This document shows, piece after piece, positions 26,445-35,312 of a DNA stretch of 64,000 bases. How positions within the stretch are numbered: the stretch's first letter is position 1; every line of letters starts with the position of its first letter. Below the pieces are notes generated by a model that saw only the letters and a program-made list of their open reading frames with translations, had not been told where the DNA came from and did not search any database. The translations under genes and the position numbers were made by a program. Source of the stretch: an uncultured Rikenellaceae bacterium (GTDB taxonomy: Bacteria > Bacteroidota > Bacteroidia > Bacteroidales > Rikenellaceae); contig CAJURV010000001.1 of NCBI GenBank assembly GCA_910588925.1, positions 23,516 to 87,515 of the forward strand. Direction: 5' to 3'.

Positions 26445-26531
26445 ATTATTTTTCTACTTTTTAACATCCGTCCCGTATAATTCTTTCAAAAAAAGCGAAT
26501 GACACCTCTACATACACGCACCGGACGCGCA

Positions 26532-27533
26532 TCATCTTATCTTCCCCACGAGTGACACGAACCGTTTTGCAAAAGAGGACCAACTCTTCTCTTCGAGAAA
26601 ATCGGAATATGCAGCAGGGTCGTATTCGGGGTCTGGCAAGGATAAAATACGCTCTATATCGGCGTAGGTATCGTAAGTCTTCACTGTGATCCTCTTCTCC
26701 GGCAGATAATCGGCGAAAGAGCCGGTGTCGGGGCCTATCACGCGAGCTCCGAACGAAAGGCTGTCCATCAGAGTACCGGAGCTAAGCAAGGTATCAGAAG
26801 CATACGGAACCACTACGTAACGGCTGTCGGAAACAAGTCCGCCCAACTCCTCGAACGACACCGGCCTACGCTCAACACGTATGTTGTCGCTCGCACAGGC
26901 GTTCACACGATCGAACAGAGCCTCGTCGCCACACCCGCCTATCACTAATATTCGTCTGCGAGCCATCTTACGGGCAGCGTACGACACGAACCTATCGACA
27001 TTCTTGTAAGGGCTTATCGTTCCCCATATAAGAATATCATAACGGCGCTCCCCTTTCGATTCGCCGGAGAGTCTGTTTTTGGTAGGATGATCGAGAAAAA
27101 CCGCCTTATGCAATCTGTGCGGATAACGCTCGGCAATGACACCGATACCCTCACGGCTATGGGTCACGATAAGATCGGAAGCTGCCGCCATCATACGCAT
27201 CAAAGCGCCGCACAGCACCCTGCGACGGCCGGAGTGAGGACGACGGTTGTGCATGAACCACACCACCTTGCGGCCCCTGACACGTGCACCCCATACCAAT
27301 ACCCATGCGGCCACGCTCTGCAAAAGCCCGTATTTATAGCCGGGAACATTCTCTATCCAATGAAATACGTAACAGTCGGCCCGGCGTCCCTGACGAAACA
27401 CGGACAGAAGCGGATTACGCGCCGGAGCGCCTACCACCTCCGCTCCTGCCTCCTCAAGCGAGGCGCAGAAGTCGTTTATGTAACCGTTATCGTACTTGCC
27501 CTGTCTCTGTCGGGGATATACATATATCTTCAT
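26532..27533 (-). CDS. GT-B fold glycosyltransferase (GT4/GumK-like)
   Basis: 333 residues, cytoplasmic or membrane-associated. The N-domain has NGYINDFCASLEEAGAEVVGAP, a hydrophobic patch KYGLLQSVAAWVLVWGARVRGRKVVWFMHNRRPH and VTHSREGI. The C-domain begins near DILIWGTISPYKNVDRFV and carries GGCGDE and the acceptor-side block VVPYASDTLLSSGTLMDSLSFGARVIGPDTGSF. That pattern is the nucleotide-sugar-binding part of GT-B enzymes. Likely role: adding a sugar to a surface glycan; sugar and acceptor are unknown. It sits between two tRNA genes on the same strand, with no polysaccharide cluster around it. Confidence 0.78.
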   Translation of the reverse strand: MKIYVYPRQRQGKYDNGYINDFCASLEEAGAEVVGAPARNPLLSVFRQGRRADCYVFHWIENVPGYKYGLLQSVAAWVLVWGARVRGRKVVWFMHNRRPHSGRRRVLCGALMRMMAAASDLIVTHSREGIGVIAERYPHRLHKAVFLDHPTKNRLSGESKGERRYDILIWGTISPYKNVDRFVSYAARKMARRRILVIGGCGDEALFDRVNACASDNIRVERRPVSFEELGGLVSDSRYVVVPYASDTLLSSGTLMDSLSFGARVIGPDTGSFADYLPEKRITVKTYDTYADIERILSLPDPEYDPAAYSDFLEEKSWSSFAKRFVSLVGKIR

Positions 27534-27608
27534 CCTCTATGATTTTAGCAGATAGCCCTGATACGAATAAAAAAAGCCGGAATCGTAAAATTCCGACTTT
27601 GTAAAGTG

Positions 27609-27680
27609 TAGTCCGTAGGGGAATCGAACCCCTGTTGCAAGAATGAAAATCTTGAGTCCTAACCCCTAGACGAACGGACC
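27609..27680 (-). tRNA. tRNA-Glu (UUC)
   Basis: Minus-strand cloverleaf: acceptor GGTCCGT with ACGGACT (G-U at 1-72), anticodon stem CAAGA/TCTTG with loop TTTTCAT (anticodon TTC), T-arm AGGGG-TTCGATT-CCCCT. No encoded CCA. The glycosyltransferase gene lies 75 bases downstream. Confidence 0.92.
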
Positions 27681-27697
27681 GGATCACTTTTGCGATG

Positions 27698-27728
27698 CAA
27701 ATGTAGCCATAATTTTCAATAATGCAAA
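27698..27728 (-). promoter_or_regulatory. tRNA-Glu promoter (perfect -33/-7)
   Basis: Minus strand TTTG, exactly 19 bases, TACATTTG; full match to the Bacteroidota housekeeping promoter. Confidence 0.88.
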
Positions 27729-27766
27729 TTTTTTACTGCAAATTCTATCGTGAATAATATTTTTTC

Positions 27767-27774
27767 TACATTTG
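27767..27774 (+). promoter_or_regulatory. pabB -7 box
   Basis: TACATTTG, 25 bases before the pabB ATG. Confidence 0.6.
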
Positions 27775-27799
27775 CCCTCCACACAAAACCACGTACCCG

Positions 27800-28786
27800 A
27801 TGACCGAACTCGACAAAAAAGAGACGATCGAAACGATCAACCGTTTAGCCGCCGAGGGCCGGCCTTTCCTATTCGTCATAAACTACAAAGCGGACCGCTC
27901 TTACGTATGCGGCACAGACGAAACGGACCCCAAGGAGATACTATACGACTTCTGCGGCAAAAGCAATATTCCCGACGGCATAAAGCCTCACAAGGAGGGC
28001 AAACCGTCACTTAAAGCCCACCCTATAAGCTACGACGAATATTTGCACTCTTTCGACACGGTGCGACAAGCCATCGCGGAGGGTAAGACATGCCTCGTAA
28101 ACCTCACGTGCGCCACCCCCATAGATATCGACATAGACCTCAAAGAGGTGTTTCTAAGGTCGCAGGCCATGTATCGCCTATGGATAAAAGACCGTTTCAC
28201 CGTATTTTCGCCCGAAATATTCGTAAGGATAGAGAACGGTCGCATAAGCTCATATCCGATGAAAGGCACCATCGACGCCACCATACCCGACGCCGAAAAC
28301 GTAATATTGAACGACCCTAAAGAGACGGCGGAACACGAGTCCGTAGTTAAGCTCCTCTCCGACGATCTGAGCTTGGTATCGGATAATATAGAGGTGCGGC
28401 AATTCCGCTACATAGACCGCATAGAGACCAACAAAGGCCCCATATTACAGACCAGCTCCGAGATAGAGGGAAGACTCCCCGACGACTGGCGCGAACATCT
28501 GGGTGATATACTCATGCGCATGTTGCCGGGAGGCTCCATAGCCGGACATCCTAAAAAAGAGAGCCTAGGGGTAATAGAACGGGCCGAGAACTACGATCGC
28601 GGATATTACACCGGCATAGCAGGTATATTCGACGGTCGCAATCTCGACAGCACCGTGCTCATAAGATACATGGAACAGACTCCGGACGGCGTTATCTTTA
28701 AAAGCGGAGGCGGCATAACGGCCGACAGCGATCCCCGGAAAGAGTACGAAGAAATGATACGTAAAGTGTATGTGCCTGTTCGTTGA
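27800..28786 (+). CDS. pabB: Aminodeoxychorismate synthase component I
   Basis: Chorismate-binding subunit that makes 4-amino-4-deoxychorismate for folate. At 328 residues it is short and consists essentially of the chorismate-binding domain; the N-terminal domain of E. coli PabB (about 450 residues) is mostly missing. The catalytic-core signs are FSPEIFVRIENG, SYPMKGTIDA (equivalent of PIKGT), DRIETNKGPILQTSSEI and the LPGGSIAGHPKKE loop, then GIFDGRNLDSTVLIR and GGGITADSDP. Its end overlaps the next gene by 17 bases, forming a pabB-pabC unit. No pabA amidotransferase is adjacent. Confidence 0.88.
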   Translation: MTELDKKETIETINRLAAEGRPFLFVINYKADRSYVCGTDETDPKEILYDFCGKSNIPDGIKPHKEGKPSLKAHPISYDEYLHSFDTVRQAIAEGKTCLVNLTCATPIDIDIDLKEVFLRSQAMYRLWIKDRFTVFSPEIFVRIENGRISSYPMKGTIDATIPDAENVILNDPKETAEHESVVKLLSDDLSLVSDNIEVRQFRYIDRIETNKGPILQTSSEIEGRLPDDWREHLGDILMRMLPGGSIAGHPKKESLGVIERAENYDRGYYTGIAGIFDGRNLDSTVLIRYMEQTPDGVIFKSGGGITADSDPRKEYEEMIRKVYVPVR

Positions 28787-29363
28787 AACCGTCATGATAG
28801 AAGACGGCGAAGCCCCGTTGGCAACCCGCCACAACGAGCGTCTCAACAAGACACGCGCGGAGGTGTTCGCATCAAAAGACCGCATCGACATACTCGAACA
28901 CATAACAGTATCGTCGTGCCGCCGGAGAACCAAATGCCGTATAGTCTACGGAGCGGAAATAGAGACTGTTACCTATTCGCCATATACAATACGGCCTATA
29001 GAATCGCTCAAAATAGCTACCGACGACAGAATCGAATACCGCCTAAAGAGCGTAGATCGCTCCCCCATCGACGAACTTTTTGCCATGCGGGGCCATTGCG
29101 ATGACATACTCATAATAAGAGACGGCCTCGTAACCGACACCTCCATTGCAAATGTGGCGTTTTTCGACGGTGGTAGATGGCACACGCCGCAAAACCCTCT
29201 CCTCGCAGGAGTCAGACGCTCCGAGCTCATCGCAGGAGGCTATTTGGATGAGCGCAACATAAAGGCCGACGAAATAAAGAAGTATCGTAAAATAGCGTTG
29301 TTCAACGCAATGATCGAATTCGGGGAGATAGTACTTCCAGTCGATCGTATCGAAGGGATATAA
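28770..29363 (+). CDS. Aminotransferase class IV family protein (PabC-like)
   Basis: 197 residues, short for a class IV PLP enzyme (about 270). The fold markers are ETVMIEDGEAPLATRHNERLNKT at the N-terminus, YRLKSVDRSPID with a Lys that may bind PLP, DDILIIRDGLVTDTSIANVAFFDGGRWHTPQ (the class IV core) and LLAGVRRSELI. Because it overlaps pabB, 4-amino-4-deoxychorismate lyase (PabC), giving p-aminobenzoate, is the natural inference. The truncated N-terminal domain is also seen in other Bacteroidetes fused or split PabBC pairs, as far as I recall. No terminator was found downstream. Confidence 0.8.
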   Translation: MCLFVETVMIEDGEAPLATRHNERLNKTRAEVFASKDRIDILEHITVSSCRRRTKCRIVYGAEIETVTYSPYTIRPIESLKIATDDRIEYRLKSVDRSPIDELFAMRGHCDDILIIRDGLVTDTSIANVAFFDGGRWHTPQNPLLAGVRRSELIAGGYLDERNIKADEIKKYRKIALFNAMIEFGEIVLPVDRIEGI

Positions 29364-29545
29364 GCTATCTTATCGAGATAGGCGACACACTCTCGGCATA
29401 TTTATTTCGCATATAAGCTCATCCTTCACCAGACGAGGCCAAGAACGTCAAACACCGCTTCCCTATCCGAAGCACTATGAGTAGCGGACGAAACGCCCTG
29501 AAAACAACCGATATACCGTTTTAGATCAATTATGGCATAGCCGGT

Positions 29546-32167
29546 TCAAAAGGAAAACAGCCTCCTAATGCGATAATCTGCGTCGGCCGTATTGTCTTCC
29601 AGATACAGCGTCACTGTCTTACGCTCTTTCGGCAACATATCGAAATAGGCATCGGAGGCGTTGTCGGTCTGACGTACGGACGGTTCCAACACCACGGCTT
29701 TCGCGAAACCGGCGGCTTCAAGCGTCACCCTCTGACAATCCGCGCATTTTTCCACAGAGACTATCTTTATGTCGGCATCCGGCAGCTCGAGTTCTTTATA
29801 TGGACGGAACAACAACGATGTACGGAACTGCTCTCCGTCTATAGAACCGGTACACACCAAAAGCGTTTTACACGGATCGGCACCGCCCAATAATACGTCC
29901 GCACTGCTTTCGAACAGCTTCACAGAGCTTCCCGGGGCTATGGAGAACAGATCTCTGCGACAGCTCAACGTGTCTCCGCCGAATGTCATGAGCGTCAGAG
30001 TATATTCGCCCCGTTTCTCACGGAGCTCGTCGGTCACGCCCCACAACTCCACCTTACCGCTTCTCTCGTCCGCATTCAACGACAATACGGTGGGAGCGAA
30101 AGCGTCACGCACAAAATAGTGCAGAGCCTTATAGCCGAACGGATAATCCATTCCCGACCAAGAGGTCACCGGCCAACAGTCGTTCAACTGCCAGTATATA
30201 CTACCCATGGTAAACGGACGGTTGCGGCGATGCGCCTCTATAGCCATACGTATACCGTCGGCCTGTACCAACTGCGACATATAGATATATTCGCGCAGAT
30301 TATCGGGTACCGGCACCTCGCGCTCCATATAGTCGCGTATTATGCCGTATCCTCTCGCATTTTTCTGATGAACGGCGAACGGATCGTCTTCCGGCCTGCG
30401 CTTATCCACACCGGCGGGAGGCTCCACGGCCAACGCGGTATAACAGTATTCCATATCGTCGTCGGTGAGCCACCTGCGCCACGTATCGTAACCGGCGAGC
30501 GACTGATGACCGTATTCGTTCGAGAAACGACCCGGCCTATCCTTATAGGCGGTGAAAGGCTCGCCGCCGTGAAACACTCCCCAGTAGTGAATGTCACCGG
30601 AGGCGCGGGAACGCGGATCGCCCCAACCGTAAAGCGGCGACGAGGGGTGATAGGGTCTCGACGGATCCTCCTCAGCCACTACACCGGGAAGAACCGTAGT
30701 GAAAAAAAGATCGTCGATGCCTTTACGTATCGCCTCACGCTCGCCCGGAGTCCACGGCCAACGTACCGTGTCTTCCTTATACCCCCACCGGTGCCACGCC
30801 TCGTCCACCTCATTGTTTCCGCACCACACGGCCAGCGACGGATGGTTGCGCAAGCGCCGTACATTCTGCACGGCCTCGAGACGAACGCTACCGTAAAACT
30901 CCTCGTCCCACGGATAAAAAGCGCATGCGAACGGAAAATCCTGCCACACCAACACTCCGAGACTGTCGCATGCGTCGTAAAAGGCGTCGCTCTCATAGAT
31001 ACCGCCGCCCCACACGCGCAACATATTCATATTAGCGTCGTGTGCGATCTGTACCATACGCCGGTATCTTTCATCCGTAACCTCGGGCAGAAACACATCC
31101 TGCGGTATCACGTTGGAGCCTTTCATAAACACAGGCTCTCCGTTGACCCTGAAAAAGAAGCTCTCGCCTACACTATCCCTCTCACGCACCAGCTCCACGG
31201 TGCGCACCCCTATCTTACGCCTGTCGCTCCATGCCTTACGGCCGCCAACAGTCAATGTCGCCTCCATGGGATAGAGCTTCGGCAACCCTTTACCCATGCC
31301 GCAAGGCCACCAATATTCCGGACTATCAATGGAGAAAGGAAGCTCCACTATATTCTTCCCCTCGGATAACGACACGCTCTTACGTGCATATTCACGGCCA
31401 TTATCGCCGGTCAGCGTCAACACGCCGTCGAACGCCCTCAAAGCATTTACGGTTACAGCGGCTACGAGATCGGCCCTCTCCGGCGATTGCGACAACTGTG
31501 AATAACGTATGTTGTCCAAAACGGAATAATCGTATGCCTCGAGATATACGGGCTTCCATATACCGGCGGTGACGAAACGGGGCCCCCAGTCCCAACCGTA
31601 GTGATATTGCGCCTTGCGAGTGAATACGCTCGTTTTGTACTCCGGCCCCTTATCGTTGTCGGCAGGCAGTTTGGGGTAATTTTTCGCTATACGGCACCCC
31701 TCTTGATATGCGGAGAGAAACTTTACCCTAAGCCTGTTATCGCCCTCTTTTACAATCCCTTTCACCGGCACGCGCCACTCTGCGAACATATTGTCGGCTT
31801 CGAGCACGAGCGAGTCGTTGAGATATACCTCGGCGTATGTATCGAGACCCAAGAAATCGAGCACCAACGCCCCGGCGGACAGTTGCCCGGAGGTAGGCAC
31901 GAAAACGGTCTCGTACTCCCACTCCTCGTTCTCTATCCACTGCAACCGGCTCTCATTGGTAGAACGGTACGGGTCGTCGATAAGCCCGTTTCTCAACAGG
32001 TCGGTATGCACCACGCCCGGAACTACGGCCGGATACCACTGCTCGGTGCCCGCACGACGAAAACGCCATCCCGAATCCAACGAGGTGCGGGTATAATCGC
32101 TATCAGGCTCACCGTCGCACGAAACTGCAAACGACAATATCGCCAGCATCAGAAACAATCTTCCCAT
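29546..32167 (-). CDS. Lipoprotein beta-mannosidase, GH2
   Basis: 873-residue glycoside hydrolase family 2 enzyme cleaving terminal beta-mannose, as on N-glycan cores or mannans. The N-terminus MGRLFLMLAILSFAVSC is a lipoprotein signal with Cys17 as the lipidated residue, so it faces the periplasm or surface. A sugar-binding jelly roll spans about 25-210, Ig-like domains follow, then the TIM barrel with acid/base Glu453 (WCGNNEVDE) and nucleophile Glu550 (FSNEYGHQS). The NNEVDE and WDWGPRF signatures favour mannosidase over galactosidase. It stands alone, without SusCD or other GH genes nearby. -7 box TACCTTTG at 32193-32200. Confidence 0.92.
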   Translation of the reverse strand: MGRLFLMLAILSFAVSCDGEPDSDYTRTSLDSGWRFRRAGTEQWYPAVVPGVVHTDLLRNGLIDDPYRSTNESRLQWIENEEWEYETVFVPTSGQLSAGALVLDFLGLDTYAEVYLNDSLVLEADNMFAEWRVPVKGIVKEGDNRLRVKFLSAYQEGCRIAKNYPKLPADNDKGPEYKTSVFTRKAQYHYGWDWGPRFVTAGIWKPVYLEAYDYSVLDNIRYSQLSQSPERADLVAAVTVNALRAFDGVLTLTGDNGREYARKSVSLSEGKNIVELPFSIDSPEYWWPCGMGKGLPKLYPMEATLTVGGRKAWSDRRKIGVRTVELVRERDSVGESFFFRVNGEPVFMKGSNVIPQDVFLPEVTDERYRRMVQIAHDANMNMLRVWGGGIYESDAFYDACDSLGVLVWQDFPFACAFYPWDEEFYGSVRLEAVQNVRRLRNHPSLAVWCGNNEVDEAWHRWGYKEDTVRWPWTPGEREAIRKGIDDLFFTTVLPGVVAEEDPSRPYHPSSPLYGWGDPRSRASGDIHYWGVFHGGEPFTAYKDRPGRFSNEYGHQSLAGYDTWRRWLTDDDMEYCYTALAVEPPAGVDKRRPEDDPFAVHQKNARGYGIIRDYMEREVPVPDNLREYIYMSQLVQADGIRMAIEAHRRNRPFTMGSIYWQLNDCWPVTSWSGMDYPFGYKALHYFVRDAFAPTVLSLNADERSGKVELWGVTDELREKRGEYTLTLMTFGGDTLSCRRDLFSIAPGSSVKLFESSADVLLGGADPCKTLLVCTGSIDGEQFRTSLLFRPYKELELPDADIKIVSVEKCADCQRVTLEAAGFAKAVVLEPSVRQTDNASDAYFDMLPKERKTVTLYLEDNTADADYRIRRLFSF

Positions 32168-32192
32168 ACGCTACATGATCTTCATACGAAAA

Positions 32193-32200
32193 CAAAGGTA
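32193..32200 (-). promoter_or_regulatory. -7 box of the GH2 gene
   Basis: Minus strand TACCTTTG, 26 bases upstream of the ATG. Confidence 0.55.
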
Positions 32201-32268
32201 ACCTTTTTTCACAAGATATCGCCGTTATGGTTTTTATCGTAATAGCACCCATATTCGCACAAAATTAC

Positions 32269-32276
32269 TATATTTG
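32269..32276 (+). promoter_or_regulatory. -7 box of the DUF5606 gene
   Basis: TATATTTG, 93 bases before the ATG. Confidence 0.55.
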
Positions 32277-32369
32277 CAGAGCATAAATATGCCACCGGCT
32301 ATATTATCTCTATAGACATATTTTGCAGAAAGCGAATAATTTAAAACAATTATAACTTAAACTGAAAAA

Positions 32370-32957
32370 ATGAAATTAGCTGAGACTCTCGCTATCTCGG
32401 GACAGCCGGGCCTGTTCAGGTTCGTGGCGCAATCGCGCAACGGCATTATAGTGGAATCGCTCGCCGACGCCAAAAGAATGATCGTATCGGGCAATGCCAA
32501 AGTAAGCTCGCTCAACGACATAGCTATCTTCACCACAAGCGAGGACATGCCTTTGGGACGTGTTTTCGAAATGATATCGAAAGCTACGAAAGGCAAAGAG
32601 TGTTGCAGTCACAAGGTGCCCGACGCCCAGCTCAAAGCCGCAATGAAACAATACCTGCCCGACTACGATGAAGACAGGGTAAGGGTTTCGGATATAAAGA
32701 AGCTGTTCGCTTGGTTCAATATACTCATCGCCAACGGCATGACCGTATTCGTAGAAGATGAGGCGCAAGAGAGTGCCGACGCGCAGCCAGCCGAAGACAA
32801 AGCGGCTCCCGCTACCAAAGCCAAAACTACAGCTCCCAAAAAGAAAAAAAGCACTGCAGAGGCCGATTCGGCTGCAGAAAAGAAGACGACTAAAACCGCC
32901 AAACCCAAAACCGCGGACAAACAAGCCAAACCGGCTAAGAAGAAAAAAGAGGAGTAA
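32370..32957 (+). CDS. DUF5606 protein with basic Lys/Ala/Pro tail
   Basis: 195 residues in two parts. Residues 1-130 are a compact domain (FRFVAQSRNGIIVESLADAK, SSLNDIAIFT, VPLG-like MPLGRVFEMI, SDIKKLFAWFNILIANG) matching the Bacteroidetes DUF5606 family of unknown function. Residues 131-195 are disordered: first acidic (EDEAQESADAQPAEDK), then rich in Lys, Ala, Pro and Thr with KKKK runs, resembling histone H1-like tails. Nucleic-acid or ribosome binding through the tail is an inference. Single gene with its own -7 box and terminator. Confidence 0.82.
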   Translation: MKLAETLAISGQPGLFRFVAQSRNGIIVESLADAKRMIVSGNAKVSSLNDIAIFTTSEDMPLGRVFEMISKATKGKECCSHKVPDAQLKAAMKQYLPDYDEDRVRVSDIKKLFAWFNILIANGMTVFVEDEAQESADAQPAEDKAAPATKAKTTAPKKKKSTAEADSAAEKKTTKTAKPKTADKQAKPAKKKKEE

Positions 32958-32982
32958 TCGACATTTTTTGAATACCAGTCAG

Positions 32983-33014
32983 AGACCGACGATTTATTTC
33001 GCCGGTCTTTTTTC
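32983..33014 (+). terminator. Terminator of the DUF5606 gene
   Basis: AGACCG (32983-32988) pairs with CGGTCT (33003-33008), with an inner CG/CG pair, followed by TTTTT. Confidence 0.8.
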
Positions 33015-33490
33015 GTTCTAAACCAGCCTCGAAAAAAGACTTGTTTTTTAGTACTATCCGGTAAAAATTCAAAACATCCGCACAATTATGTGTAAATCAA
33101 CACAAAAACAGTCTTCAGACACGGATAGGCCTGTATTCCTCAGCTTTTTTTATTATTCCGATACGTCACCGAAAAAGGAGCCTGCGGGGGACCGCACCTC
33201 GCTGGGAGTTCGGAAGATGCAGTAAGGTACCTTTAGCTAATAACACTTATAGTTTCATTACTCTACCTTGCGGGCCTCCGTTGGGGGAGTTTATGCCCAC
33301 CGCGAGGTGCGGCCCGCCGGGTTTTTCGCTACGCTTCAAACCCGCCAAAAGGAAAGTGTTTGACGGTCCTCGCATTCGCTCAGATCGCATCCAGCAACGA
33401 ATATAAGTTTTACCGGACAGCAATATTGTTTTCAGCTTCCCTACGCGTCAACAAAGTAAGAGCCTGCGGGGGATTGCAGGAAACCGCCGA
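33015..33490. other. Structured non-coding region with internal duplication
   Basis: No gene is recognised. The nested inverted repeat at 33184-33317 lies in its middle. A stretch ending AGCCTGCGGGGG occurs twice (ends near 33190 and 33471), each time preceded by a related CAGCTT...CGTCA...AA block, so about 60 bases are directly duplicated. It may be a degraded mobile element or a structured RNA locus. Confidence 0.55.
33184..33317. repeat. Long nested inverted repeat (candidate structured RNA or element remnant)
   Basis: Left arm GCGGG (33184-33188), bulge GGA, CCGCACCTCGC (33192-33202), TGGG (33203-33206). Right arm CCCA (33296-33299), GCGAGGTGCGG (33302-33312), CCCGC (33313-33317). Inside, AAGGTA (33224-33229) pairs with TACCTT (33264-33269). 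Total pairing is at least 26 bp. I did not recognise an Rfam family. Confidence 0.7.
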
Positions 33491-33491
33491 T

Positions 33492-33520
33492 AAAAAAGGC
33501 GAGACCCGTAAAGTCTCGCC
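33492..33520 (-). terminator. Probable terminator of leuACDB
   Basis: GGCGAGAC / GTCTCGCC, with TTTTTT on the minus strand. It lies about 135 bases beyond the leuB stop, and no closer good terminator was seen. Confidence 0.75.
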
Positions 33521-33655
33521 CTTGTTCCGGATACCCGGCCGCTGTTTCGCAACAGGAACCGTTCTGACTTATCGTCTAACCTGATAAAAACTGAAACTGA
33601 ATAGCAAAAACGGCATCCGAAACATATTTTCATATATAGTATGCCACCGACCGCA

Positions 33656-34720
33656 TCATTTTTCAATGGCGGAAGCGATGAAGTCGCCTACCTGCGATGT
33701 GGTGTGCGCGCATCCGTTCCCGGCCAGATCCTCGGTGACTATACCGCCCTCTATGGCTGCACTTACGGCAGAGCGCACCTTTGCAGCCTCTTCGCGTAAT
33801 CCGAGATGATCGAGCATCATGGCCGCCGACAATATCATGGCCATAGGGTTGGCCACATTACGGCCGGCCGCTTGCGGATAGGAGCCGTGTATAGGCTCGA
33901 ACAGCGCCACATCGCCGCCTATCGACGCCGACGGAAGAAGCCCGAGCGAACCGCTTATCACACTCGCCTCGTCGGTCAGTATATCGCCGAACATATTCTC
34001 GGTCACCACCACGTCGAAGAAAGAGGGACGCTGTATCAGCTGCATGGCGGCGTTATCCACGAACATGAAATCGAGTGCCACATCCTGATATTCCGACGCC
34101 ATATCTTTCGCCACCTCGCGCCACAAACGCGACGTAGCCAGCACATTGGCCTTATCGACGACGGTGAGGTGTCTCTGACGCGCCATAGCCATATCGAAAG
34201 CCATGCGTACCACGCGTTCCACTTCTACACGGGTATAGACGCAACTGTCGAACGCACGGGAGCCGTCCTCCGACCGTCCGCGCGGCTCTCCGAAATATAT
34301 GCCGCCCGTAAGCTCACGCACAAATACCAAATCGACACCCTCTACCCGCTCGCGTCTCAGAGGCGACCTATCCGCCAATGCCGGAAAGAGCGTCAAAGGA
34401 CGTATGTTGGCAAAGAGCCCCAGCGAGCGGCGCATGCGAAGCAACCCCTGTTCCGGCCTTACCTTGGCCGACGGGTCATTATCGAAGCGCGGATCGCCTA
34501 TCGCACCGAAGAGCACCGCATCGGAGGAGATGCACACCCCGTGCGTGGAATCGGGGTAAGGATCGCCGCAGGCATCTATGGCCGCCGCCCCTACCGGAGC
34601 CTGACAAAAACAGAACTTATGTCCGTACGCATCGCCTACACGATGCAACACCTTCACAGCCTCGCGCATGATCTCGGGGCCTATGCCGTCTCCGGCAAGC
34701 AACGCTATCTTGAACTCCAT
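33656..34720 (-). CDS. leuB: 3-isopropylmalate dehydrogenase
   Basis: Last enzyme of the dedicated leucine branch: NAD-dependent oxidation and decarboxylation of 3-isopropylmalate. 354 residues, normal length. Signatures are LLAGDGIGPEIMREAVKVL at 7-25, the substrate arginines in LLRMRRSLGLFANIRP, ELTGGIYFGEPRG, and the metal-binding block ENMFGDILTDEASVISGSLGLLPSAS. It overlaps the end of leuD by 16 bases, so translation is probably coupled. It closes the leuACDB operon. Confidence 0.96.
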   Translation of the reverse strand: MEFKIALLAGDGIGPEIMREAVKVLHRVGDAYGHKFCFCQAPVGAAAIDACGDPYPDSTHGVCISSDAVLFGAIGDPRFDNDPSAKVRPEQGLLRMRRSLGLFANIRPLTLFPALADRSPLRRERVEGVDLVFVRELTGGIYFGEPRGRSEDGSRAFDSCVYTRVEVERVVRMAFDMAMARQRHLTVVDKANVLATSRLWREVAKDMASEYQDVALDFMFVDNAAMQLIQRPSFFDVVVTENMFGDILTDEASVISGSLGLLPSASIGGDVALFEPIHGSYPQAAGRNVANPMAMILSAAMMLDHLGLREEAAKVRSAVSAAIEGGIVTEDLAGNGCAHTTSQVGDFIASAIEK

Positions 34721-35307
34721 GATCTCTCCTTCTCAAAACGGGCTATCTCGTCACGTGCTGCGGCAAGATAGTCCACATCGTCATAACCGTTTATAAGACA
34801 TTCTTTTTTGTATCCGTCTATCTCGAACTTCTCGCTCTCGCCAGTAGCCTCTATGGAAATGGTCTGCGACGGAAGATCTATCACGAATACCGCACCGCCG
34901 TCACGCTCCGTCTCTGCGAACAGACGCTTCATGAACGGCTCCGACACCATCACGGGTAACAGACCGTTGTTGAGCGCGTTATTACGGAATATATCGGCAA
35001 AGAAGGTAGAGACCACGGACCTGAAGCCGTAATCGTACAAAGCCCAAGCCGCATGCTCGCGCGACGATCCGCAACCGAAATTCTTACCGGCCAGCAATAC
35101 GGTACCCGAATAGCGCGGATCGTTAAGAGGGAACGAAGCTACCGGCTCTCCGGTGGAGCCGTCGTAGCGCTGGTCGCGGAACAAATTGTCGCCGAAGCCC
35201 TTACGCTCTGTCAGTTTAAGGAAGCGTGCGGGTATTATCTGGTCGGTATCTATATTCTCTATGGCAAGCGGAACGGCCGAAGATCGCAGCGTAATGAATT
35301 TATCCAT
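34705..35307 (-). CDS. leuD: 3-isopropylmalate dehydratase small subunit
   Basis: 200 residues. Forms isopropylmalate isomerase with LeuC. Family signs: IENIDTDQIIPARFLK near residues 18-33, the FGCGSSREHAAWAL swivel-domain loop near 77-90, and FADIFRNNALNNGLLPV. It sits between leuC (5-base gap) and leuB (16-base overlap). It has the length of the bacterial long-type LeuD. Confidence 0.95.
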   Translation of the reverse strand: MDKFITLRSSAVPLAIENIDTDQIIPARFLKLTERKGFGDNLFRDQRYDGSTGEPVASFPLNDPRYSGTVLLAGKNFGCGSSREHAAWALYDYGFRSVVSTFFADIFRNNALNNGLLPVMVSEPFMKRLFAETERDGGAVFVIDLPSQTISIEATGESEKFEIDGYKKECLINGYDDVDYLAAARDEIARFEKERSWSSR

Positions 35308-35312
35308 AATGC

